From NCBI RefSeq assembly GCF_900110855.1, contig NZ_FOFA01000011.1:58758-122757 (forward strand): a stretch of 64,000 bases of DNA, read 5' to 3'. A program made the position numbers and the translations under genes. Shown here piece by piece: positions 27,853 to 36,758 of this stretch. Numbering within the stretch: position 1 is the first letter of the stretch; each line of letters opens with the position of its first letter. The stretch is from Microlunatus flavus. GTDB lineage: Bacteria > Actinomycetota > Actinomycetes > Propionibacteriales > Propionibacteriaceae. The notes beneath the pieces were generated by a model, which saw only the letters and a list, made by a program, of their open reading frames with translations, was not told the DNA's origin and ran no database searches.

Positions 27853-28971
27853 ATGGCGTACGTCGAGCGGCGGAGCGGTCGCCACCGTGACGCAACCGGG
27901 CGTGTGCGCGAGGTTGTCCGGTACCGCGTGCGGTACCGGGACTCGGCCGGGACGGAGCACAGCGAGACGGTTGCCCGGCGCGTCGACGCCGAACGCCGCA
28001 AGGCCGAGATCGAGGTCGAGCTCGCCCGCGGCACCTGGCGCGACCCCCAGCGCGGGCAGGTGCCGCTGCGCGAGTGGGTGAGCGACTGGCTGCCCACGCG
28101 CCACGACCTGCGGGCCACGACCAGCGCCCGACTCGAGATGACGATGGCCAAGCAGGTCCTGCCCCGCTTCGGCGACGCCCCGCTGCAACGCATCACCAAC
28201 GCCGAGGTCCGGCGATGGGTCTCTGACCTGCTCGCCGGCGGGCTCTCGGCCGCCTCGACCCGCAAGGCCGTGTTCGCGCTGCGGCAGGCGCTCGAGGCGG
28301 CGATCGCTGACGGCCGGATCCTGCACAACCCGGCCGACAAGGTGCCGCTGCCGAGTGAGCGGCAGAAACGGCCCCGCTTCCTGAGCCAGACCGAGGTCGA
28401 GCGGCTGGTGGCCGAGCTGCCCGCGCGCGACCGGGCGCTGGTGCTGGTCGGCGCCTACGGCGGGCTGCGCTGGGGCGAGGCTGCGGGACTGCGCCGCCGC
28501 AACATCGACGCGCTCCGCTCGAGGATCCGCGTGGAAGGGACAGCCGTCCAGCTCGGCGGGCGCATCACCCTCGACAACGAGCCGAAGACCGAGCGCTCGA
28601 AGCGATCCGTTCCCATCGCGCGCAGCGTGATGCGGCGCATCCAGGAACACCTCGACGAGCATGTCGACGGATCACCTGAAAGCCTCGTGTTCACCGCCCC
28701 CGGCGGGGGGCCGCTGTTCCGCGCCTGGAGCCAGAACACGCTAGCGCCGGCCGCGCGCCGGGCCGGGCTCGAAGGCCTCACCTTCCACGGGTTGCGCCAT
28801 AGCTTCGTCGCCATCATGGTGGCGGCCGGCTGCAACGTGCGCGAGGTGTCGGAGTGGGCAGGTCACAACAGCGTGGCCTTCACCCTGACCCGCTACGGCG
28901 GCCTCTACGAGGACGGCAGCGACGCCGCCGTCGACCGGCTCGACGCGCTGCTCGGGCCCGCAGGCCCATGA
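27853..28971 (+). CDS. int: Tyrosine recombinase (integrase)
   Basis: 372 residues. N-terminal Arm-type DNA-binding segment, SAM-like core-binding domain (about 70-165), and catalytic domain with arginine in GAYGGLRWGEAAGL (near 205), HGLRHSF (near 315), GH (near 337) and the nucleophile in LTRYGGLYED (near 348). All catalytic residues are present, so the enzyme looks active. Its position beside tRNA-Glu supports site-specific integration there. Confidence 0.93.
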   Translation: MAYVERRSGRHRDATGRVREVVRYRVRYRDSAGTEHSETVARRVDAERRKAEIEVELARGTWRDPQRGQVPLREWVSDWLPTRHDLRATTSARLEMTMAKQVLPRFGDAPLQRITNAEVRRWVSDLLAGGLSAASTRKAVFALRQALEAAIADGRILHNPADKVPLPSERQKRPRFLSQTEVERLVAELPARDRALVLVGAYGGLRWGEAAGLRRRNIDALRSRIRVEGTAVQLGGRITLDNEPKTERSKRSVPIARSVMRRIQEHLDEHVDGSPESLVFTAPGGGPLFRAWSQNTLAPAARRAGLEGLTFHGLRHSFVAIMVAAGCNVREVSEWAGHNSVAFTLTRYGGLYEDGSDAAVDRLDALLGPAGP

Positions 28972-29001
28972 CCGTGATCGAGCCTGAGCCCAGCCGCGGT
29001 G

Positions 29002-29637
29002 TCAGTCGTTGTCGAGGAGCTGCCTCAGCCGGGTCAGCGCGCTCTCGGCGTCGCGGGCGAGGACGAGCTGCCCGGTGCTGGAGCTGGTGAGGTGGATCCG
29101 GACCCAGGTGCCGTCGATGGCGTCGCCGTGGTGGGTGAGGTTGAGCAGGCCGCGGCTGCGCAGGGCCGGGGTGTCGATCTTGTAGCCGCCGAGAATGGTG
29201 TCGACGTCGACGAACGCCTCGGCGCTCCAGGCCAGGTCGGTCACGACGTCAACGGCGGTGTCCACGTCTGGGGCGTCAGGGGTGCCGGCGCTGACGGCGC
29301 GAGAGGCGGAGCGGCTTCGGACCGGCTGGATGGTGAGGTGGTGGCCTTGTTGGACGAGCTCCACCGACCCGCTGCGCAGGTCCGGGCTGCCGCCTGGGTC
29401 GAGGTTGTGCCAGGCGGAGTGCCAGGTGCCGTTGAGGGGTGACAGGCCCCCTGCGAGCTCGTCCATCGTGATGCGGAGCCGGTCAGCGAGCCGGCGGGCG
29501 ATAGCGAGCGTCGGTTCGGTCTCGCCGATCTCGTAGCGGTTGATCTGGCGGGTGTCGACGCCGATCTCCCGGGCGAGCTGGGCCTGGGTGAGGCCGAGCT
29601 TGACGCGGTTGGCCCTGATCGCTTCCGGGGTTCCCAC
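29002..29637 (-). CDS. XRE-family regulator with C-terminal effector domain
   Basis: 211 residues. The N-terminal HTH_3 reads MGTPEAIRANRVKLGLTQAQ then LAREIGVDTRQINRYEIGE. The remaining 130 residues (beta-rich, with TWHSAWHNLDPGG and GGYKIDTPALRSRG) resemble the lipocalin-like or ligand-binding tails of some actinobacterial XRE proteins, but I do not recognise the family. GTG 29637 has AGGAGG 6 nt upstream. It is divergent from the lipoprotein/OmpA-BTAD genes, with two matching operators in between, so it probably controls those genes and itself. Confidence 0.8.
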   Translation of the reverse strand: MGTPEAIRANRVKLGLTQAQLAREIGVDTRQINRYEIGETEPTLAIARRLADRLRITMDELAGGLSPLNGTWHSAWHNLDPGGSPDLRSGSVELVQQGHHLTIQPVRSRSASRAVSAGTPDAPDVDTAVDVVTDLAWSAEAFVDVDTILGGYKIDTPALRSRGLLNLTHHGDAIDGTWVRIHLTSSSTGQLVLARDAESALTRLRQLLDND

Positions 29638-29674
29638 CCATCGCCTCCTGAGGTTCCGAGCAGGACCGGCTTTT

Positions 29675-29734
29675 ACGTCCGGAAATCGGACGCCGCTGCC
29701 CTACAGTCGTTTTCACGTCCAGCAGGTGGACGTG
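29675..29734. promoter_or_regulatory. Two operators ACGTCC-N7-GGACGY
   Basis: ACGTCC-GGAAATC-GGACGC at 29675-29693 and CACGTCC-AGCAGGT-GGACGTG at 29714-29734; centres are about 40 bp apart, close to four helical turns. Outer bases of the second also form an inverted match (GTCGTT and AACGAC). Likely sites of the adjacent XRE regulator. Confidence 0.65.
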
Positions 29735-29778
29735 AACGACAGTACTCGACCCGCAAATGGGTCGGGAAGGAGCGCCCG

Positions 29779-30423
29779 ATGTGTCCACGACTTCTTGCCG
29801 GTCTCGGCGGGGGAGCAGCCCTGCTTCTCGCCGCGGGCTGTGGCCTGCCCACCACGACCACCACCAGCAACGAACCCGCGGGGCCCAGCGGCACGGCGAC
29901 TGTGGTCGCGCCCGTGGACCCGGTCGACCCGGGCGATCCGACCAGCTCGTCGACGTCCGGCTCGGCGAGCCCGGCGCCGACGCCGGCGGCGTCAGGGACG
30001 CCGGGCGACGTCGCGGTCGCGACCCGACCGGGGTCGTTCGACAAGGACAAGGTCATCGCGACCCTGTACCCGGTGCGCCGAACAGGGGAGACGGCCTCGG
30101 TGAACCTGTACATCGCCGCGCAGGACCCGGACGGCACGTTCATGCTCCTCAACAGCCTCGGCGACGGGAACACCGAGACGTCGTCGAAGGCCCTCACCTC
30201 CGTCGACGGAGTCCGCCTGGTCGACCCGGTCGCGAAAAAGGCGTACCTGCCCGCGGTCACCGCCGACGGTCAGTGCGTCTGCTCGCCCGACGACGGGGCG
30301 ACGGGGGAGATCCGCAGCTCCGTTTGGGTCACCGTCACCTTCGCCGCGCCGCCCGCACAGCTCACTCTGATCAACGTCACCGTCCCGACCTTCGGCACGT
30401 TCACCGATGTCCCGATCCACTAA
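29779..30423 (+). CDS. Lipoprotein, unknown function
   Basis: 214 residues. Signal peptide with lipobox LLAAGC (Cys near residue 21), then a Thr/Ser/Pro-rich linker of about 60 residues and a beta-rich domain (KVIATLYPVRRTGETASVNL, with CVCSPDD). ATG with AAGGAG 7 nt upstream. Its end overlaps the next gene by 17 nt; the next product carries a wall-binding OmpA domain, so both probably act at the cell surface. The domain is not recognised. Confidence 0.7.
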   Translation: MCPRLLAGLGGGAALLLAAGCGLPTTTTTSNEPAGPSGTATVVAPVDPVDPGDPTSSSTSGSASPAPTPAASGTPGDVAVATRPGSFDKDKVIATLYPVRRTGETASVNLYIAAQDPDGTFMLLNSLGDGNTETSSKALTSVDGVRLVDPVAKKAYLPAVTADGQCVCSPDDGATGEIRSSVWVTVTFAAPPAQLTLINVTVPTFGTFTDVPIH

Positions 30424-32227
30424 CGGCGCGAGCTCAACCCTGCAGGCGGGGGCCGTTCGGCGGGTCGCGGGCGCGACGCTGGTCGCGAGCGCATCGCTGC
30501 TGGTGGTGGCGCCGGTCGCGCTGGCCATGCCTCCAGGCAGCACCGCGCCGGTTGTCGACGTCAACGGGCCTGTCGTCGCCATCTACGCCGGCACCGCCGA
30601 GATCGACGGCAGCACCACGATCGAGCCCACTGGAAACGGGTCGAAGTCGCGTCTGGACTGCACCATCTTGTTCGGCAAGGACAGCGACGTCCTGCGGCCC
30701 GGCGCGAAGGAGCGTCTGCGCCGCCTCGCCGAGGAGCTGCGTTCCCAAGGTGCAGGTCGCGTGGCGATCACCGGCTACACCGACGACCTCGGCAGCGCCG
30801 CCCACGGCCTCGACCTGTCCGCACGCCGGGCCCGACGCGTCGCTCACGAGCTCGCCCACACGCTCCCCGTCCAGCAGTTCCCGATGACCGTCCGCGGGCT
30901 CGGCGAAGCTCACCCGGCGGTCCCCAACACCAGCGAAGCGAACCGCCGCAAGAACCGCCGCGTCGTCGTCACACTGACCCGCACCACGGCGACCCGCCCA
31001 GCCGCGAACCGCGCTCGACGGGATCCCAGCCCCCGGCCTGATCAAGCCCCGGCTCCGCCAGCGACGTCGACTGCCGCACCGACTCCCACGCCGACCGCTG
31101 CGACGACCTCCGCGTCAACGACTCCCGCCGCAGCACCCCCGCCTCCCGAGCCGACCCCGACCACGTCCACCACGAACCCCTCGCACGGGCTCCCGTGGCG
31201 CTGGATCGGCGGGATTGGAACCACCCTGGTCGTCGGGGGCGCGCTCCTCGACCGGCTCCGTCGGCGCCGGGCCGTCGACCCGGAGGCTCAAAAGGCACCG
31301 GCACCGCCACCGCGGTCCGACGTCGAGGACGGGACGTCCGAGGTAGACGGACCTCCACTCACCTCGAACCACGACAACGGAACCGCGCCTGAGCAAACTT
31401 CAGCCGGTACCGTCGGGGAGGCATTGGCTGCGGAGCGCGACCCGAGCACCGTGCCACCGAGCAGCGTGGACAGCACCACCGCCGCAGCGTGTGGAACCGG
31501 CGCTCTGCCCACCCAGTCGAAGGGTGAGACCGAATCAGCGCTGTCCTCCGGCCTGGCGGCGAGCCTGGCCGCCGACCTCGCAGCCTGGCGGTCAGACGAC
31601 ACCCACCGCCCCCGGCTGAGCGTCCTCGGACCGGTGCACGCCCGCACCCGCGGCAAGGCCCTGGCTCGCCGCCGCCCCTACTACACCGAGCTCCTCACCT
31701 ATCTCGCCTTGCACCCGAGCGGCATGACCGTGGACCAGATCGCCGACGACTTCGCCCTCACCTCACCCCGTGTGCGCACCGACATGAAGATCTTGCGCGA
31801 CTGGCTCGGCGCCGACCCGCACACCGGTAACGCCTACCTGCCCGACGCGCGTACCACCCCGGCCGCCCTGCGCCGCGGGACCGCGGTCTACCAGCTCGAC
31901 GGCGTCCTCTGCGACTGGCACCTCTTCACCCGGCTCCAGGCCGCAGCCGGGCGGACGAGCGGCGCCAAGCGGGCAGACCACCTGCATGCGGCCCTCAACC
32001 TGGTCACGGGCCAGCCGTTCGACCAGCTTCGCCCCAGCGGCTGGAGCTGGCTCTTCGAGGGCGACCGAATCGACCTGCACGCGGCCACTGCGGCCTGGAG
32101 CGTCGCCGTCGAGCTGATCGCCTACCACCGCGCCCAGCGCGACGAAGACGCCGCCCGTCGCGTTGCCGACATGCTGGGCACGATCGACCCCCAGAGAGCC
32201 CGGGAGTCGGAGAGCATGACGTCATGA
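30407..32227 (+). CDS. Transmembrane protein: external OmpA-like domain, membrane helix, cytoplasmic winged-helix/BTAD domain
   Basis: 606 residues. A signal-anchor-like segment (about 18-42) precedes an OmpA/MotB-type domain (about 80-190: LFGKDSDVLRPGAKERLRRL, TGYTDDLG, RRARRVAHEL, EANRRKNRRV) that binds peptidoglycan in its family. A Pro/Thr-rich spacer and a second membrane helix (about 268-285, then RLRRRR) follow. The cytoplasmic part ends in a SARP-like region (about 400-600): LSVLGPVHARTRGKALARRR, a winged helix, and a BTAD-like helical repeat with FTRLQAAAGRTSGAKRADHL. Comparable LysM-BTAD proteins occur in actinobacterial conjugative elements; OmpA in that position is unusual to me. 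It could relay wall contact to transcription (inference). Confidence 0.75.
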   Translation: MSRSTNGASSTLQAGAVRRVAGATLVASASLLVVAPVALAMPPGSTAPVVDVNGPVVAIYAGTAEIDGSTTIEPTGNGSKSRLDCTILFGKDSDVLRPGAKERLRRLAEELRSQGAGRVAITGYTDDLGSAAHGLDLSARRARRVAHELAHTLPVQQFPMTVRGLGEAHPAVPNTSEANRRKNRRVVVTLTRTTATRPAANRARRDPSPRPDQAPAPPATSTAAPTPTPTAATTSASTTPAAAPPPPEPTPTTSTTNPSHGLPWRWIGGIGTTLVVGGALLDRLRRRRAVDPEAQKAPAPPPRSDVEDGTSEVDGPPLTSNHDNGTAPEQTSAGTVGEALAAERDPSTVPPSSVDSTTAAACGTGALPTQSKGETESALSSGLAASLAADLAAWRSDDTHRPRLSVLGPVHARTRGKALARRRPYYTELLTYLALHPSGMTVDQIADDFALTSPRVRTDMKILRDWLGADPHTGNAYLPDARTTPAALRRGTAVYQLDGVLCDWHLFTRLQAAAGRTSGAKRADHLHAALNLVTGQPFDQLRPSGWSWLFEGDRIDLHAATAAWSVAVELIAYHRAQRDEDAARRVADMLGTIDPQRARESESMTS

Positions 32228-32442
32228 ACCAGCCGTTCGAGCCAGGGCGGCTCCCGAGGACCGGCTCGGCGACTCGCACGAGCATCACGGCGCCGCTGTA
32301 CCTGCTGGCACCTCCACCCCAGGAAGCCGTCTGCTGCCGCTGCGATGACAAGATCGCCGACCCCATCGCCGTCAACGTTCCCGGCCTGACCGCTCGAGGC
32401 TGGAGCCATCGCGCCTGTCTGCCGGCTTGGCTCTTGACCTAA
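32224..32442 (+). CDS. Small zinc-ribbon-like protein
   Basis: 72 residues. The only recognisable feature is VCCRCDDK with a later HRACLPAW, a possible zinc knuckle. Its ATG overlaps the upstream TGA (ATGA), so translation is coupled to the OmpA-BTAD gene. The function is unknown. Confidence 0.55.
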   Translation: MNQPFEPGRLPRTGSATRTSITAPLYLLAPPPQEAVCCRCDDKIADPIAVNVPGLTARGWSHRACLPAWLLT

Positions 32443-32611
32443 TGGAGGCCGCAGTTTCGAGTCGGAGGAGCCGCATTGCTTCTGCTGGAGCTCAGTCAGC
32501 TACGTCGACGCGCTCTTCCCGGGGTACGTGCCCGAGCCCCACGTGGCGTGGCTTCTGTCATGACTCTTACCGGCGAAGGCCAGCCCCGATGACCTACAAG
32601 CTAATTATCCG
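32443..32611. other. Intergenic gap at the start of the cargo zone
   Basis: No gene or clear regulatory site is visible; base composition shifts to lower GC from here to about 36.7 kb. Confidence 0.3.
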
Positions 32612-33160
32612 ATGAATGACGCCGAGCCGAACTCAGACCATTACGTACGGCAGCCGCCACGATCGCGATGGCACCGCGTCTTTGCCGCCGCACTACGCGA
32701 TCGACCTGCGGTCGGAGTCCTGGTCGCCGTCACTGACCATCTGGGTCGACCACCAAGCCGCAGCGAGGCCAACGCCGCGCGGAGAGCCGCTCACAGTTTC
32801 GCCGCATCTGGTCTTGGGCGTCTCGAGCATATTCAGGTCAGCGAAGCCTTCGGCGACCACAACCGGCTGGTGCTCGTCCGCAGCGAGCTGGCCAGCCCGT
32901 CCATCCCGGAACTACTTGCCGCCCTTGACGGCGACTGCGTGGATCGCAGTCCGGCTGATCTGCGCGTGGCGCACACGCAATCAAGCCGTCGACTCGTGGC
33001 TGACCTCGTGGAGCTTGCTAAGCAGGCCCGCCACCTACAGCTCGCGCAACTCACCGACGCCGAGCGTCACGAGCTCGCAGCGAGGCTGGCGCCCGCTCTG
33101 AGCGAGCTTGGAAAGTTCAAGCGCCAACTCGGGAAGATCAAGCCGCCAGCAGTCAGGTGA
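32612..33160 (+). CDS. Hypothetical protein (cargo zone)
   Basis: 182 residues, mostly helical by appearance, with a VGVLVAVTDHLGRPPSRSEANA centre and a basic C-terminus (LGKFKRQLGKIKPP). ATG start without a strong ribosome-binding site. Not recognised. Codon use is less GC-biased than the core genes, as expected for acquired DNA. Confidence 0.5.
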   Translation: MNDAEPNSDHYVRQPPRSRWHRVFAAALRDRPAVGVLVAVTDHLGRPPSRSEANAARRAAHSFAASGLGRLEHIQVSEAFGDHNRLVLVRSELASPSIPELLAALDGDCVDRSPADLRVAHTQSSRRLVADLVELAKQARHLQLAQLTDAERHELAARLAPALSELGKFKRQLGKIKPPAVR

Positions 33161-33621
33161 GTGCCTCCCGGCTCAAGCCCGGCGTAGGCGGGCATGACGA
33201 CTCGCATCGTTGTTGAGACCGCGTTGCTGGCCATCGTGATGCGGTGACATGTCAACTGCCCGCGGAGTACGGCGTAGTCGACTCGCTCCCTTACGACCTT
33301 GAGGTGGCGAAGAACACGGCTCACCGTCCAAGCCAGCGTGCCTACCCGACCAAGAGCCGGCCAGTCGTCCGGTTCAGCCTCTTCGCAAGAACCCCGTCCA
33401 TCGGGCATCTTCGCGGGCGGGGCTTACGAGAACGGCGCTGACTGCGACGCAGTGCCGCTGCGCCCGCCGCCGTATTCGCGCTGAACGGACGTCATGCGGG
33501 CGAGTGAGTAGCAGAGGTTGCACTACTGACCGGATGCTCCCTACGCTTGCCAAGTGCCGACGAGCGAGCGCGAGAATCTGGCCGTGGCCTCCTGGTACTT
33601 CGGGCCGGTTCAGGAGCAGCG
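33161..33621. other. Non-coding gap with one repeat copy
   Basis: About 460 bp with short overlapping frames but none with convincing start and codon bias. A diverged copy of the cargo-zone repeat (AACGGACGTCATGCGGG) lies near 33478-33502. Confidence 0.35.
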
Positions 33622-33915
33622 ATGACGGGTGTTCGTAGGCGTTCGATCGGCGGTCTAGCACTTGCCTGCATGACCCCGGGGGCCGCCGCCTTCGTCGTTG
33701 GCGCCGTTGCGGCTATCTGGGCCTAGAACCTGCCTTTCGGGCAAGACATCCCTACGACCTACCGATACAACGAGCCGGAGCGCACTGACCACGCGATCAG
33801 GATGGCCATCCGTGGCGTGGTCGCTGGCGCGCTCGGGCTCATCACATTTGCGGCCGGCCTGATCATCAGGATGCAAGGCAGGCGGTCGCGAGGAGCTGAC
33901 CGCTCTGGCGCTTGA
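33622..33915 (+). pseudogene. Two-TM small membrane protein gene interrupted by an in-frame TAG
   Basis: ATG 33622 (AGGAG 6 nt upstream) opens a frame ending at TGA 33913. It is continuous over 97 codons except for a TAG at 33724-33726. The conceptual product begins MTGVRRRSIGG, has a membrane helix of about 20 residues ending AAIWA, the amber codon, a polar loop (NLPFGQDIPTTYRYNEPE), a second helix (VVAGALGLITFAAGLII) and a basic tail. A single nonsense change is the simplest explanation. Not recognised. Confidence 0.55.
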
Positions 33916-33982
33916 AGCGACTCCCCCGAGCGCAGAACGCGCTGCGCGACGTTAACATTCACAGTCAAAACGGGAGGATCGA

Positions 33983-34288
33983 TTGGCCTTCGTCAATTCG
34001 GTCCCGCTGATCGCTCAGAACTCCCACTGCAGCAACCTCGTCTTCCGGCTGATATGGACGGTGATTGCCATGGGGATCGGCGGAGTGGTCGTGCGGCGTG
34101 CCCAGACAGCCCTGGAACGCGGCGCAAATCAGAGGTATGCGATCGGCTCGACCAGGCAGCCTGCGAGGCTTACAGGCAATGGGCCCAGGCCGGGCATGCA
34201 TAAATGCGCTCCGCTCGACGGTCGGCTAACGGTGACGCCGCTGGCCCGTAGGGCGGACGGCTTGCGGACTACGCAACGCGAGGGCTGA
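33983..34288 (+). CDS. Possible small membrane protein (low support)
   Basis: TTG start with GGGAGG 5-6 nt upstream; a membrane-helix-like stretch (LVFRLIWTVIAMGIGGVVV) lies in the first third. The C-terminal third reads straight through the cargo-zone repeat at 34216-34267, so the gene is either truncated there or not real. Confidence 0.3.
   Translation: MAFVNSVPLIAQNSHCSNLVFRLIWTVIAMGIGGVVVRRAQTALERGANQRYAIGSTRQPARLTGNGPRPGMHKCAPLDGRLTVTPLARRADGLRTTQREG
34216..34267. repeat. Cargo-zone repeat, copy at 34.2 kb
   Basis: CGACGGTCGGCTAACGG at 34216-34232 and GCCCGTAGG-GCGGACGGCTTGCGG at 34244-34267: one A-type and one B-type half-unit of the ACGGWCGGCTTRCGG family. Confidence 0.65.
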
Positions 34289-34344
34289 CGGCGCCATGGA
34301 AGGCGATCGGAGAAAGCGCCGAGCCTCTCAGACACTCTGAGGCC

Positions 34345-35253
34345 TTAGCTGGCCGTCAGGGCCCGCAACGTAGGGACGTGCGCCCAATGGGACGTGTCCT
34401 CCACAATCCAAAGAATTGAATCGCTTTCCACACCGAGTGCGATCTGTCTGTCAGCTTCGCCGTCGTCTCGGCTGCTCGGACGCCCGAGAAGGTGGACTGG
34501 TGTTGGTTCGTTGTCGTAACGCCGGTTACGGAAGGATCCGTTGAGGACGATTCCTCGGCCCGTAGTGATGGCGAAGCCTGAGCGCCCTGAACCGAGAGGC
34601 CCAGGGATCCCAACCTCGATTCGCGACCCGTAGTTTCCAGTGTTGAAGGAGTACTCGAAGTTGTTCGCCCCAGCGAGGCCCCGAGGTACCTGTTGAAAGG
34701 CCAAATCTAGGTCGGCTGACCAACCGGGTGGAGGAATCGGCAATGAAGCTCTGACGCTGCTGGGTCGGCTCCTCGCAGCACTCAGTCCTCCCAAGGAGCA
34801 AGCCCTAGAGGTCGTTCTGATTCGAACGGCGAGCCGGCCATATCTGGTGCTCGCACCGCGAAAGGGAACCGAATGGTCGCCTGGGGCGAAACGAGGTGTG
34901 ATGACGCGGATGCTTCCCTGCCGTGCTGGCTCCTCGATCCTCACGTGAAATCGGCCTGATCCCGCTCGACTGGCGTCGACTCCGTGAAGGCTGACCTTCA
35001 GTCCGGCCACAGCCTCGTTCACGATATAAAAGGAAGAGTCATGCGCCCAGATCTGCCAGCCGGACGACTCCCTCGAGTCGGTGCCGACTACCGAATAAAC
35101 CCGAAATCGCTTCGACCCCACTTCTCCCACTTCCTTCCCCAGCCTTATAGGCGAGATGGCCGACATTCTAGTTCGCTCGAATGACAGTTTGTTCAAGGCA
35201 CGAGGGACGTTCAATTGACCGTATGCCGCGTTGTCGCTCCGCGATGGATGCAC
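34345..35253 (-). CDS. Hypothetical protein (cargo zone)
   Basis: 302 residues in the longest form; an internal ATG giving MSAISPIRLGKE (35166) is an equally possible start. Beta-rich appearance with repeated Gly/Ser and Arg (for example FEYSFNTGNYGSRIEVGIPG). No signal peptide or membrane helix. Not recognised; codon use is clearly less GC-biased than the core genome. Confidence 0.5.
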   Translation of the reverse strand: MHPSRSDNAAYGQLNVPRALNKLSFERTRMSAISPIRLGKEVGEVGSKRFRVYSVVGTDSRESSGWQIWAHDSSFYIVNEAVAGLKVSLHGVDASRAGSGRFHVRIEEPARQGSIRVITPRFAPGDHSVPFRGASTRYGRLAVRIRTTSRACSLGGLSAARSRPSSVRASLPIPPPGWSADLDLAFQQVPRGLAGANNFEYSFNTGNYGSRIEVGIPGPLGSGRSGFAITTGRGIVLNGSFRNRRYDNEPTPVHLLGRPSSRDDGEADRQIALGVESDSILWIVEDTSHWAHVPTLRALTAS

Positions 35254-35545
35254 TTCCGCCCTAGGGGAGCTGCTCCCGACGTCGCAGCGGTCGCCCTCGT
35301 GCGAGGGGGCGCCTGGGACTGATACCGAGGATGACCCCGTCTGCGTAGTCGAGTTAAGGCCGTTAGAAGGAGGCTACTACGGGGAGCGTCGCGACGACGG
35401 TCGGCTTCCGTTCGGGCAAGCGCGTGGGATTGAGCTTCGATGATGATACGGAACGCGGAGATCCACGACGTTTTCGCCGAGAGCCAGGGAGCGGCATGAC
35501 TCGTGCGAAGTGTAGGGCCCGAATGGCGAGGGCCGACCTCGGAGC

Positions 35546-36682
35546 GTGAGCATCCACGATGGACCCCGGAAGTGCGCCGATTTGGTGACAAGTCGCATAC
35601 TTTCGACTGTGGTTGACCTGCTTAATCCGTACGCGTCCGAGCGAGGGGCCGATCGGCGCGCGAAGGAATGGCTCGGCAACCTCGACCATCAAGCCGCCGT
35701 GGGTAGTCGTCACCATATCGTCCCGAGGTTCCTGCTCGAACGTTTCGCCTCTACGGACAAGAGACTGCGTGTCCGAAGCAGGGTCGACGGCACTGCATCA
35801 GTTCGTTCGATCGGCGATCTCGCTGTGCGTGACTTCTATACCAGCGTAACGACTGACACCGGACTCGATTCCAGCTTAGAGTCCCTTTTGAGCATCGTCG
35901 AAGGGAGGGCAGCGCACATACTTCGACAGCACCTGGACTATCCCGCTTTCTCCCGAGCGAGGCCCTTCACCCTCGAGGAGCGAAGCGCCCTCGACCTTTT
36001 CGTCGCGTCGCAAGCAATTCGCGGTATGCGCATTCGACGGGGCCTAGAGGTTGTCACCGATTACACGGTCAAGCTCCTGAATCATGACAAGATCTCTGAA
36101 GACGACATTCAGAATACGGAGTTCCTTCCGCACTCTAACGACCACCTAAAGATGTTCGGATCCTTAGTGGAGCGAGTAGCCGAATCGCTTCGGAAGCGTT
36201 CCACGTCTCTCCTTCAACTAGAAAAGCCCTTACTAATTATTGGCGACGAGCCGGTGATTCTTGAGAGCGAGAAGGTCGGACCCATCGAAGGAGGCAGGTC
36301 AGAGGCGAAGGTTGAACCGGAGGAGTTCGTAAATGTTGAGGGCGGACTTGGATTCGGAAACGCGGACGTAGTTCTCCTCCCCGTCTCTTCGTCCGCCGTG
36401 CTGCTTTACGGGCCACCAAATCATCAGGGCCTGCCCACCGCACTAGAGCTCGGTGGTGAGGAAGCGCGCTTGATCGCCGAGGAAATCAACTGGAAAGTTG
36501 CATACGCAGCAATAGATTGGGTTGCCGCGAATCCAAGTCATCCCGGTTTCGCCTCGATGACAATGCCGCCGCGTCCACCCGTATTGAAGGTGCGTGACTA
36601 CGGCTCGCTGGCCGCAGAGCGAGTGAATTCGACGCCTGCACACCGACCAATTCGGCGGCTCCGCGCGGACGATGTCTCATAA
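35546..36682 (+). CDS. DUF4238-type protein
   Basis: 378 residues. HHIVPRFLLERFAS near residue 57 followed by the DxFxxV-like VRDFYTSVTTDTGLDSSLE and an ALDLFVASQAIRGMRIR helix matches DUF4238, a widespread family in variable regions whose biochemical function is unknown. An HHxxP motif of this type suggests metal binding (inference). GTG start. AT-richer codon use than its neighbours suggests recent transfer. The IS3-family element begins 34 nt downstream of its stop. Confidence 0.7.
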   Translation: MSIHDGPRKCADLVTSRILSTVVDLLNPYASERGADRRAKEWLGNLDHQAAVGSRHHIVPRFLLERFASTDKRLRVRSRVDGTASVRSIGDLAVRDFYTSVTTDTGLDSSLESLLSIVEGRAAHILRQHLDYPAFSRARPFTLEERSALDLFVASQAIRGMRIRRGLEVVTDYTVKLLNHDKISEDDIQNTEFLPHSNDHLKMFGSLVERVAESLRKRSTSLLQLEKPLLIIGDEPVILESEKVGPIEGGRSEAKVEPEEFVNVEGGLGFGNADVVLLPVSSSAVLLYGPPNHQGLPTALELGGEEARLIAEEINWKVAYAAIDWVAANPSHPGFASMTMPPRPPVLKVRDYGSLAAERVNSTPAHRPIRRLRADDVS

Positions 36683-36758
36683 CGTCTTCGCGCGCCCCGG
36701 AACTTCTTGCTTACAAGGGTCTGCCCCGACTTCGGTTGACTCGGTCGGTAGGGGGCGA

